NCBI GenBank assembly: GCA_051294375.1
Contig: CM119263.1
Coordinates: forward strand, 31,070,949 to 31,134,948
DNA length: 64,000 nt
Direction of reading: 5' to 3'
From: Paraspadella gotoi
Lineage: Eukaryota > Chaetognatha
Below the pieces are notes generated by a model. That model was given only the letters and a program-made list of their open reading frames with translations, was not told the DNA's origin and did no database searches. The translations under genes were made by a program, and so were the position numbers. Shown here in pieces: positions 23,789 to 33,222 of the stretch; positions within the stretch are counted from its first letter, which is position 1; every line of letters starts with the position of its first letter.

Positions 23789-24528
23789 TCATTGATCAAC
23801 CATTTCTTCTTTTTAGTTTCACGCTGAAGTCTTACTTGTAGTAGTCGTAACTTATAAAGTATCCTCGCCTACCGATAGGCAGAGCAACTATGTCGATTTC
23901 TTTAAACTATACATTATTCAATATATACATACCAGATGTTTCTTCGTTGTTATTTTTGTGGTCCAGAATAAAATCTATATAGGTTCTGATCGATCGGAAT
24001 TTTCAATTTACTGTATTTTTTCCCCGTGGAGTAATGTGAGTCTTTTTGATTCCATTTAATTGTATCATTTCTAGCAGTTGTAAATTTTAGGTTGTAAAAT
24101 TAAATTAAAAATGCTGAACTTATATTTTTGAAAATTTATTCCAGGTTAAAATTTAAAACCTGGGTCTGTTAAAAGCCATAGAAGAAAACGAAATCAGCCT
24201 TGATACTTTTGTTGAGGAATACAGTATTTCTGTCGCGTGACTACGCAATTATGGGATGGGATGCATTTATAATATATTTATGGCAGTAAAATAAGGTTCT
24301 TAAAGATTCCTTCTGTTTTAAACAGAATTAAAATATCCTCGAGTCGTAAATTATTTTGATAATATTATTTTTAAAAGGACATGAAATTTTGCCATAGTCG
24401 GTGTCCTACTTCACAAAAACCCTGGCATAAAATGTCTTTGTTCAAAATTTTAGGCGGTAATGTTGAGTTGTTTTTAGTTGACCCGTTTCGTCTTCAGTTA
24501 TCCAAACTTTTCCGTAAAAAAAAAAAAG
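23789..24528. other. Spacer between SLC39A9 and TRIP13
   Basis: No gene seen. AATAAA at 23968-23973 is the best polyadenylation signal candidate for SLC39A9. A pyrimidine-rich acceptor-like sequence, TTTCGTCTTCAG, ends at 24497, 31 bp before the TRIP13 start codon. Confidence 0.55.
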
Positions 24529-26026
24529 ATGCCAGCGGCTGCCTTTTGCGAAAATCACAGCAGCGACGACGCAGAGCCGGACAGCACCATGACCATCCTC
24601 ACTCTGGACGTGGAGGTACAGCAACGGCCGCAGTCTACGCTGCCTCTCGGTCTCCTCTCCGATTCGCTGAGCGCCTTTCTCCGCTCCGCCAATCAGCTCG
24701 CCGCTGTCCTCGCGCCTTCCGTCACCTTTCGTGCCGACGAACTCGCGACCGACCCGCTTCTGTCGGCTCACGTGGAGCTCGTGATTGTGCCCGACTTGGA
24801 CGCGCATCGGGCGACGGAGAGAGAGACGCTTGATCTTCGTCATTCCAACTTTGTCTTTCATCTTTACCGACTCAACGAGGCCGACGCGGAGGAGGAGATC
24901 CTCGACGGAGAGGAGGAATTGTCGGCCGGTGAGCTCTTTGTCGGGCGGCGTATTAAGTTTTCTTGTCGGTCGGGTTTTTTGGGGTGGAATAGTAATGAGT
25001 TGTCAGCCGGGGAAAGTTACTGGGTATTTAATGGCAGCGTTAATAAATGAATAAGTAAATAAATCAAATAAAAAAGTGGACAGTTTAAAAAGAAAGTGTT
25101 TTGATGATCTTCCTTTAGCCAACCACTTCATGCTTCCCTGCAAAGAGTTCGACGGCCTCTGGGAGAGCCTCGTTTTCGACTCTTCCCTCAAGAACGACCT
25201 TGTCTCCTATGCGTCCACTGCTCTCGCTCTCTCCGACTCTGGCGTCGACCCCAACCTGGTCACCTGCAACCGCATCATCCTCCTCCACGGTCCGCCCGGC
25301 ACGGGCAAGACTTCCCTCTGCAAAGCCTTGGCCCAAAAGCTCTCCATTCGTCTCTCTCATCGTTACGACTTTGGCCAACTCATCGAGATCAACTCCCACT
25401 CTCTCTTCTCCAAATGGTTCTCCGAGAGCGGGAAATTGGTCATGAAGATGTTCCGCAACGTGGAGGAATTCATCGAGGATCCCAAGGCCCTCGTCTTCCT
25501 CCTCATCGACGAAGTGGAGAGTCTGACGGCGGCGCGAAAGGCGGCCTGCAGCGGGAACGAACCCAGCGACGCCATTCGCGTCGTCAACGCCCTCTTGACG
25601 CAGATCGACCGCGTCAAGCGTCACCCTAACGTCTTCGTCCTCACCACTTCCAATCTCTCCGGCGCCATCGATCTCGCCTTTGTTGATCGAGCAGACGTCA
25701 AACAGTTCGTCGGGCCGCCTTCTCCCGCCGCCATCTCCGCCATATACCGGTCTTGTCTGGAAGAGCTCGTGGCCCGCGGATTGTTGGGCGGCGGAGTCGG
25801 CAACGTGGCGCCCTCTTGGCAGGCGCTGTCTCCCTTCATGCTCGACGACGTCTCGCGGAAAAGCTTCGGCTTCAGCGCCAGAACTCTGAGGAAACTTCCC
25901 TTCATCGCGTTGGCGCTCTTCGGCGGCGGAGGAGGGAGGATGACGATCGAAGAATTTCTGCAGGCGTTGGAAAAGGCTGTGGAGAGACAGCTGATGGAGA
26001 GAAGGAACATTGCCGACGCCGTTTGA
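24529..26026 (+). CDS. TRIP13: Pachytene checkpoint AAA+ ATPase TRIP13/PCH2
   Basis: TRIP13 is the AAA+ remodeller that unfolds HORMA-domain proteins such as MAD2 and HORMAD, acting in the spindle checkpoint and meiosis. Two exons, 24529-24928 and 25119-26026, encode 435 residues (human 432). The start is the first in-frame ATG after an oligo-A run. The N-terminal domain occupies residues 1 to about 150. Walker A GPPGTGKTSLCKALAQKLS is at about 191. Then come INSHSLFSKWFSESGKLV, Walker B FLLIDEVESLTAARKA (D264/E265), sensor-1 LTTSN and FVDRADVKQF. The lid ends with GFSARTLRKLPFIALA. All catalytic motifs are intact. There is no intron within the ATPase domain. Confidence 0.97.
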
Positions 26027-26326
26027 GAGGAAAATATATCCAGGCTTAAAGAGGAAGGAAAATTTGATTAAGTTCTTACGTTGTCTGTTATAACATGTTA
26101 TCTTTTTTTTCGTTATATATTGACCAAATTGATACCTTGTCTTTTTTGTTAGTTGATCAACCAACTCATTTATTTTATTATTTCATCGATTAACTTCATA
26201 TCTTTCCTGATTTTTTTTTTAAGATTCGCGAAGTTTTGTAACAATTTAGTTAACAAATACAACTATGGGAGAGGATTAAGACTTGAAAAAATAAAAACTT
26301 AACTAGTTAAGAACTTACCTGAAAAC

Positions 26327-27215
26327 ATGTCTGGCATCAAGAGCCTCGTGGCGCTGTCCTTCGCCGCCGCAGTCGGTCTCACTTTTCTCTTTCTCGCCTG
26401 CGCGTTGCACGAATACGGCACCTGGTGGCCGCTCTTTGTTCTCTTCTTTTATGTTCTCGCCCCCGTCCCTTGCATCTGCGTCCGACGCTTCGCCGAAGTC
26501 GATTCGGCCAGGTACGATGACAGAGGGTGATAGAAAGAATATGTAATTGAATGAATGAATGAATGAATGAATGAATTAATGGATGACGAAATAATTATCT
26601 TATTGGTATTAATTAATAAGGAAAAACTAGCTCTGTTTCATTCAGAGACGATCTATTTTTTAGAGGAATTGCCCTTGGAGAGTAAATTTCTTCTTATTAT
26701 AGTCACTAGTCAGAGAGATCTGCAAAGATAAATAATTCTTCAATCAAAGTATTTTGATTATTAATTAATGAAATGTCTATCTCAAAAATGTATTATTATC
26801 AAACATAAATATTAAATCGACAGAAAATCTTAAAAATAAACTTGTAACGCAACCGATTAACATTACAGAACATAATCAAAACACGATAATATGTTAATGA
26901 GATTGAGGAACTCAATAAAAAACGACTGAATAAAAGAACAAATGAATAAAAGAAAGAATGAAATGAGGAGATAAATAAATCGCTCCATCTCCCCCCCATC
27001 ATCTCTCCAGCAACGCTTTCGTCGAGACAAGCCTCTTCATCACGGCCGTCTTCGTCATCTCGGCCTTTGGTCTCCCCCTTGTCCTCGCCCACTCCAAGGT
27101 GATCGCGTTGGGCGCATGCGCACTCGTCATCACCGGAAATCTCGTCGTCTTTGCTACGATGGGCGCCGCCTTCTTTCTCTTCTCGCGCAACGACTTTGAC
27201 TATTCCAGTTGGTGA
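26327..27215 (+). CDS. LEPROTL1: LEPROT/LEPROTL1 (Vps55-family) four-helix membrane protein
   Basis: LEPROT-family proteins (yeast Vps55) are small endosome/Golgi membrane proteins that control trafficking of surface receptors, in vertebrates the leptin and growth-hormone receptors. Exons 26327-26511 and 27011-27215 encode 129 residues (human 131). The start [20 protein letters not shown] matches the family N-terminus closely. Four hydrophobic segments follow and the protein ends DFDYSSW, like the family's DDFSWEQW. Whether it is closer to LEPROT or LEPROTL1 cannot be decided here. The start codon lies 300 bp after the TRIP13 stop. The intron holds a fragment of the 67-bp hairpin element at about 26880-26917. 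Confidence 0.94.
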
Positions 27216-27326
27216 TTGGAATTCACAGGATTCACAGAGTAGTTCACTTTCTTAGTTTTTTCAATGTCCCAACGGAGATCTGCGGTATTCACCACTTCTT
27301 TTATATATTTTAATTTTCACTGTATG

Positions 27327-27347
27327 ATTTCACCGTTTCGGTGAAAT
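27327..27347. other. Perfect 9-bp hairpin downstream of LEPROTL1
   Basis: ATTTCACCG TTT CGGTGAAAT forms a perfect stem with a 3-base loop, 112 bp after the stop codon. It may be a 3'-UTR hairpin or transcript-end structure. No AATAAA lies next to it. Confidence 0.5.
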
Positions 27348-27664
27348 GGCACTTTATTCATCTTGCTTTTTTGTTTTGTAAATTATCACTGTTTTTTTTT
27401 TTTATTCTGTACTAAGAGAGGCGCTGTGATTTGAGTTAATTCGGTTATTACAGATTGTCCCACCCTCTTCTTTTAATTTTGAGCTCATCGAAAAAATATC
27501 CTTGGATATTATTTAAACATCGCTTTTTTGTCTTCTCATCTTTTAATCACATTTTCAATCTGTAGTCGATTCGAGCGAAATTTTACTCGAAAAAGTAAAG
27601 CGTTTTTAGAAAAAAGTGAATTCGCCACACCAATTCCGATTCGAACCCGCGAATTTTCGGGATC

Positions 27665-29896
27665 ATGTCATCTCGCGCTCTAAAGAAACTGTACGGAAAA
27701 TCCGAGCTCGAAACTCTCTCCTCTCAATTGGGAGAAGCCGACGAAGATGCCGACGAAGACGACAAAGCGTCTGCTTCTCTCGGAAAAAAGAAACAAAAGA
27801 AAAAGACGAAGAAAACGTTCAATTTTGCCGACGTCGGCGCCATCTTGACTCCGGCCGATGCCTCTTCCGACGCGGCCGACGAAAATCGGGGCTCCGACTC
27901 TGAGGCGGAGACGAAATCGTCGGCGCTCGTTCGCACTCAAGTCTCTGGAGGCGCGAGGAGAAAGAAGAAGAAGAAGAAAAAGAACAAATCGAAAGGCGAC
28001 GTAGAGGAATGCGATGACAACGATGATCAAGAAGACATCGACAAAGTCATCGAAGAAGTGTGCGGCACCGATGCTACGGATGCGGCGCGGCACCGCGACG
28101 TCGCCCGATCGATGGAATCGTTCGAGTCTCTTCTCGCCATCGAGCGGCGCCATCTCGATCCAGACAACGAGATGAAGAGAATCTTCGGTTCTAAAGTCGT
28201 CAGCGCCGAAAAAAGAGAGCAGCGGCGTCGCGGGCGTCGACCGGCGCCGTCTTTTGTCCGCCTGGTGGCAGTGCAGCCCACCTGGCCGCCAGTTCGAGGC
28301 TCCGGACTCTCCATGGAATCTTTATCCTCGACGTCGTCGGGAGTCGCTCATTTCGCCCTCCGTCACAACGCCTCCTATCGTAAAGTCCAGAACGAGTTTT
28401 GGGACGCCGTCGACTCGTTGCGTCCAGAAGCCGTGATGGAGCTCGTGCGACGTCATCCCTACCACGTTGACTCTTTGCTGCAATTGGCCGAGATCTGCCG
28501 CATCCAAGAGGATTCCGCGATGGCGGCCGAGTTGATCCAACGCTGCCTCTACGCCGTCGAATCCGCCTTTCACTCCTCCTTTTCTCTCACCTCGAGCAAG
28601 AGTCGCCTCTCTTATCGCCTGCGAGAAAATCGCGGCTTCTTTCTCGCCCTTTTCCATCACGTCTGGTACGTGAGCAAGAAAGGCTGCCACAGGACGGCGT
28701 TAGAGTTCTGCAAGTTGCTGCTCAGTCTGGATCCTGCGGAGGATCCACTGGCGACCCTGTTGATGATCGACTTCTTCGCTCTTCGATCGCGACAGCACGA
28801 GTTTCTCCTTCGCTTCTACGATGAGATGGAACCTTCGAGAAATCTCTCTCAACTTCCCAACTTCGCCTTCTCCACGGCATTGGCGAGATTTCGATCCGCG
28901 ACGTCGACGGAAGACTCGGACGCCGCCGACGCGGCTCTGCGGCGCGCGCTCCTCCGCTATCCCACCGTGCTGCATCGACTCCTCGACAAGTGCTCCGTCA
29001 ACCCCGACTCTCGCGTGGAGAAGCATCCCCACTTCTCCCTCGGCCAAGAGGCTTCTCTGCCCGCCCCCTTCAACCTTCTCGTCAATCTTTACGCGACTCG
29101 GTGCTTTCATTGCTGGAAGGATCCTGAGGCGCTCGAATGGTTGGAGCGAAACACCCGGACTGTAATGGACGAGATTGACGCGGGTGAGCACGCCGAGTCG
29201 GTCGCGGAGTTTCGCTTCAAAATCGCTACGCGCTATACCAAGACGCCGCGTAACGTGCAGCGTCACGTCGTGGTGGCTGACGTGAAAGAGGCGTTGTCGT
29301 GTTTGACCAATTCGCTTCAGTCAGAGTCGCTGACGACGACGGATCCCCTGCCGCCGCTGGAGGGAATTAATGCTTACGAGCGCCCGCCGCCGCAGGAGAC
29401 GCGGGGCAGCGGCAGCGGCCTTGGCGAGGGTGGACTCGTCTCTATGTTCCTTCGATCACTGATGCCTGGTTTCGATTTGCTCGTTCAGCCGGCGCCGGCT
29501 CAAGACGCGGCTCCCGACGCGCCTCAAAACCGGCGTTACGTTCAAGGCCTTCCGCCGGAAGAGTACGACGCCCAAGTCGCCGCCGCCATCGCCGAGGCGG
29601 ACGAGCTTCGCGATGCCGTGGCCGAGGGTGGCGCCGTCGGCGACGCCGACTTTCGCGGAGGAACTGAGCTGCGACTCGGCGTCAACACATTGCTCGACGC
29701 CTTGAGAGAATTGCTGACGAATCTGCAGCCAGGTGGCGCCAGCGCGGGCGTTGGCGTCGACGATGACGATTGGAGCGACGATCCTTTGGAAGATCGAGCG
29801 GCTCGTCAGAGGATGTCCGACGACGGCGATAGAAATGGAATCGTGGACGACGACGATGACGACGACAGCAGCAACGAGATGGAACAAGTGGAGTGA
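27665..29896 (+). CDS. TCF25: TCF25/NULP1 (ribosome quality control subunit homologue), single exon
   Basis: TCF25/NULP1 (yeast Rqc1) is a component of the ribosome-associated quality control complex that helps ubiquitinate stalled nascent chains. The name reflects an earlier transcription-factor report. One uninterrupted frame gives 743 residues (human 676). It starts MSSRALKKLYG like the family. An acidic region and a Lys-rich stretch (about residues 98-109) follow. The conserved core begins at RRHLDPDNEMKRIFG and includes PYHVDSLLQLAEICR, LFHHVWYVSKKGCHRTALEF, LSLDPAEDPLATLLMIDFF and RNLSQLPNFAFS. The C-terminal tail is Asp-rich. A gene this long without introns is unusual among its neighbours, but it lacks a poly-A tail or flanking repeats of a retrocopy. 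Confidence 0.96.
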   Translation: MSSRALKKLYGKSELETLSSQLGEADEDADEDDKASASLGKKKQKKKTKKTFNFADVGAILTPADASSDAADENRGSDSEAETKSSALVRTQVSGGARRKKKKKKKNKSKGDVEECDDNDDQEDIDKVIEEVCGTDATDAARHRDVARSMESFESLLAIERRHLDPDNEMKRIFGSKVVSAEKREQRRRGRRPAPSFVRLVAVQPTWPPVRGSGLSMESLSSTSSGVAHFALRHNASYRKVQNEFWDAVDSLRPEAVMELVRRHPYHVDSLLQLAEICRIQEDSAMAAELIQRCLYAVESAFHSSFSLTSSKSRLSYRLRENRGFFLALFHHVWYVSKKGCHRTALEFCKLLLSLDPAEDPLATLLMIDFFALRSRQHEFLLRFYDEMEPSRNLSQLPNFAFSTALARFRSATSTEDSDAADAALRRALLRYPTVLHRLLDKCSVNPDSRVEKHPHFSLGQEASLPAPFNLLVNLYATRCFHCWKDPEALEWLERNTRTVMDEIDAGEHAESVAEFRFKIATRYTKTPRNVQRHVVVADVKEALSCLTNSLQSESLTTTDPLPPLEGINAYERPPPQETRGSGSGLGEGGLVSMFLRSLMPGFDLLVQPAPAQDAAPDAPQNRRYVQGLPPEEYDAQVAAAIAEADELRDAVAEGGAVGDADFRGGTELRLGVNTLLDALRELLTNLQPGGASAGVGVDDDDWSDDPLEDRAARQRMSDDGDRNGIVDDDDDDDSSNEMEQVE

Positions 29897-30261
29897 AGTT
29901 AGAAACTCCATCCTTTCAAGTTTTGATTTGATCTGAAATTTTCTCGGTTTGCAATGTCGGTTATGGTTATATAGAGGGTATATGTTTTCTGTGATTCAAT
30001 GTTTGTGCTGAGGAAAACATAATTAAGGCTTTTTTTTTTCTACATACTCTGACGATTTTTTTTTTCCAAGTTTGACAACTGAATTAATCTTTAGAATCCA
30101 CCCAGACTAAAATTTATTTATGAGTTTCATTTTAAAATCAGCTGTAATATGCTAGGACACGTTGCCTGGACATATTATTAAAATTGATTAAAATTTTTTT
30201 TTCCAATTACTAGGTAGTAATTTAGTATAAAAAAACAAAAAAACCTATAAAAAGAAAAAAA

Positions 30262-32525
30262 ATGCCGCCGAAAAAGTCGAGCGCTCCGTCGAAGAAAACG
30301 GAAGAAAAGAAAAAGGAAAAAATAATCGAGGTTTGGATTAAAACGATTTTTTTTTTAAATATTTAAAAATATAAAATACTTAATTCATTTTGATTCACCA
30401 GGACAAAACGTTCGGGCTGAAAAACAAAAAAGGCGCAAAGCAGCAAAAATTTGTGGCCCACGTTTCGCAACAAGTAAAGCATGGAGGAGGGAAAAGCGCC
30501 AAGGAGCTCGCCAAACAGGAAGAGGAGAAGATGAAGAAAAAGGAACAAGCAGGTCATTTCTTTCTTTTTTCCTTTTTTTTTCTTTTTTTTTCTTCTTTTT
30601 TTGGAATAAAATTCCAGAGAACCAATTTTGTTGAGGCAGGTGCAGATAAGAGGTGTAGACTCTCTATGCAAAGCCATACTATTATAAAACCATAATATTG
30701 TCAATTATTGACGTTAATTGTAGAGAATGGAATGAGCTTTGCCAATGGCCAATGGCCAGGGGCCCTCCATAAAAATTGGTGGAGTTTTCAAGATGTCACT
30801 CTGGATGATGAGATTGGAATTGACTTTCTCCTCTTCTCCTCTTCTTAGCCAAAGCGAAAGATGAGCTCAACGTTCTCTTCAAGCCGGTCCAGTCGGTCGG
30901 CAAAGGCGTCGACCCTAAATCCGTCGTCTGCCTCTTCTTCAAACAGGGACAGTGCACCAAGGGGGAAAAGTGCAAGTTCTCTCACGATTTGGCCGTCGCT
31001 AGGTCAGTTTAATAAAACCTTGATCTGAATAATTCATGAGACTCGATCGATTTATTAAAAAGACGACGATGACACTTTTAATAATTTACTACAATATGCA
31101 AATTATATTGCTCAAAATATTTCAATTAAAATCGAATTAACGATTGCAAATGGCATGTAATTCTGCGAGTGTAAGTTTTATTTGAACTATGTACCCACTC
31201 ATCATTCGTGAAGTCACATATTCCTTTATTATTATTATTGTTTATTATTATTTATTATTCTTAGGAAAAACAGTTTTTAATGGTCAACAACGATCGCTGA
31301 AGAAGACTCTTAATAAAGAGATGAAACTTGTCCGACTTATATCTAATAATAAAAATCGTTGTTGACCATTAAAAACTGTTTTTCCTAATTTATAAACACA
31401 ACGAAAAGAAAGAATCATAACAATATTTATTATTCAAAAATTTGGTTGATCCGTTCAGAAAAACGGAGAAGCGCAATGTGTACTCGGACGAACGGGAAGA
31501 GAAGGACAACATGGACGATTGGGACGAAGCTAAATTGGCCGAAGTCGTGCAGAAAAAACACGGAGAGAAAAACGGCCTCCTTCCAAAGAGTTCAATTATC
31601 TGCAAGTATTTCCTCGAAGCCGTTGAAGGCAACAAGTACGGATGGTTCTGGGACTGTCCGAATGGGAACGAAAAGTGTCAGTACAAGCATGCGCTTCCAC
31701 CTGGTGAGAAATTAGGGTTTGAGGGGGGGAAGGCGGCTGAGAGAGAGCGGGGAATTAGTAGTATTCATCTTTTTTTTTTGCCCACGCCCCCAAGGCTTCG
31801 TCCTCAAACGCGACCGGAAGAAGATGGAGGAGCAACGGGAGACCATCTCCTTGGAAGACCTCGTCGACAAAGAGCGAGCGGCGTTGGTGGGAACGGATCT
31901 GACCAAGATCACCCTCGACTCTTTCCTCAAATGGAAGAAGCGAAAATTGGAGGAGAAAAAGTCGAAAGCGAAAGCGGAAGCGAAGAAGAAAAAGGCGGAA
32001 GCGGAATCGGGAAACTTGAGCAAACTGACCGGACGCGATTTGTTCAACTTCAAACCGGATCTGGCCTTGGGCGACGACGACGACGCCGCCGATGATTTGG
32101 TTTACGAGAGAGAATCCGATGATGAGGAGGATGAAGATGAAGCGGGAGCGGAGGAGGGAAAGCCCAAAGTCAAGTCTTCCGTCAAGGAGATCGACATCGA
32201 AGAGTTGGCCGCAGCAGCCAGGGAAGTCGAGGCCGATAAGATCACCGTCGCTGGAGCGGCGGCGGCGACTGCAGGTGCTGGTGATCGTTTGGATCCCGCC
32301 CCGCGATTCGTCGCTTCGTCGAAAAAGGAAGACGATATCGGCGCTGCGGCGTCGGCGGCGGCGGAACTGGATCCGGCATCGCTCGGCGCCGTCGGCGGAT
32401 GCGACGCGACGCCGCTCCCGACGCCGGCCGATCTCAACGGCGTCCACGTGGACGAAGACCTTTTCGACGCCGACGATTTGGACGAAATCGACGAAGAGTT
32501 GGAGACGCTGGACATCGGATCGTGA
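30262..32525 (+). CDS. ZC3H15: Zinc finger CCCH protein 15 (DFRP1)
   Basis: ZC3H15/DFRP1 binds and stabilises the GTPase DRG1 and is linked to translation. Five exons: 30262-30330, 30402-30552, 30849-31002, 31459-31703, 31795-32525. They give 449 residues (human 426). The N-terminus [12 protein letters not shown] is Lys-rich. The first CCCH finger is [20 protein letters not shown]. The second lies in [20 protein letters not shown] through [10 protein letters not shown]. The DFRP-box region [27 protein letters not shown] follows. The tail is acidic and ends [16 protein letters not shown], matching the human end. Intron 3 contains the inverted repeat with a hammerhead-like core at 31261-31388. 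The start codon is 366 bp after the TCF25 stop. Confidence 0.96.
31261..31388 (+). repeat. Perfect 34-bp inverted repeat enclosing a hammerhead-like core
   Basis: Arms 31261-31294 and 31355-31388 are exact reverse complements and begin TTAGGAAAAACAGTTTTT. Between them, on the plus strand, lie CTGAAGA (31297-31303), a stem CTCTT/AAGAG with an AATA loop, GAAAC (31323-31327) and TTGTC, followed by CGA that pairs with TCG before the first box. CTGAAGA fits the CUGANGA hammerhead consensus. Perfect arms suggest recent mobility. It lies in ZC3H15 intron 3 in the sense orientation. Confidence 0.7.
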
Positions 32526-33186
32526 CGAAGCGCGACGATGACGAAGGCCACGGAGCGTCGCGAGTGACGATGGAAAGATTTGGCGCGAAATGAAGAAAAG
32601 AGTAACAACAACAATGTGCCGAATTTTTTTTTCCATCGAAACTTGTACCATCCCAATTCAAATTATCGCCCTAATGACATTCATAGCGCCAATGATTTAA
32701 TACTATTAATATGAATAAGTTTTTTTTTTCGCTTTCGCCCGGTTTTTCCTACACTCGAACTAATACTTCTAAAGTCTAGTTAAAATGTCCGTAAATTTTA
32801 AGGCGTTGAATCTTTTTTCTTTTCATGTTAATTTTGCGGTTTTTTGAAAGAGAGAAGAGAAGCGTTGAATCGTTTTAATCTTCGGATGCCCCGATTCCCT
32901 GATTGCCTTTCCTCGAAAAAACTCTTGAAATTCCATCGTAGCTAAAAAGTTTCAACTGACTTTTGGATCGAAAGAAGCGAATCGCTTTTCAACACAATCT
33001 TAATTTTTTTTTAATCTAGAAAAAAAGGAGTCCGTTAATTGCGTTTAATATCGTATCGAATTAGGCTTGTTAATAAGAAAAATTATTTAATTTTTTTTCT
33101 TTAATTTTATTTATATGTTTGGTTCTTCTTTTTTTTCTATTGTGTTTGGGTTTTTTTCTGAAGTCTCCCGCTGGCCGGAACCTCGC

Positions 33187-33222
33187 ATGCTCTTGACATC
33201 CTTAGCCCCGCGACTCGCATGA
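33187..33222 (+). promoter_or_regulatory. Possible 11-codon upstream ORF overlapping the AFG1L start
   Basis: An ATG at 33187 opens an 11-codon frame whose TGA (33220-33222) overlaps the AFG1L start as ATGA. If the transcript begins upstream of 33187, AFG1L translation would need leaky scanning or reinitiation. The 5' end of the transcript is unknown. Confidence 0.35.

Noticed and set aside
25115-26164. Long minus-strand frame opposite TRIP13 (349 codons)
   Set aside because: It mirrors a GC-rich conserved coding exon on the plus strand; a codon-bias shadow with no family features.
31755-32651. Long minus-strand frame opposite the last ZC3H15 exon
   Set aside because: An antisense shadow of an acidic/Lys-rich coding region.
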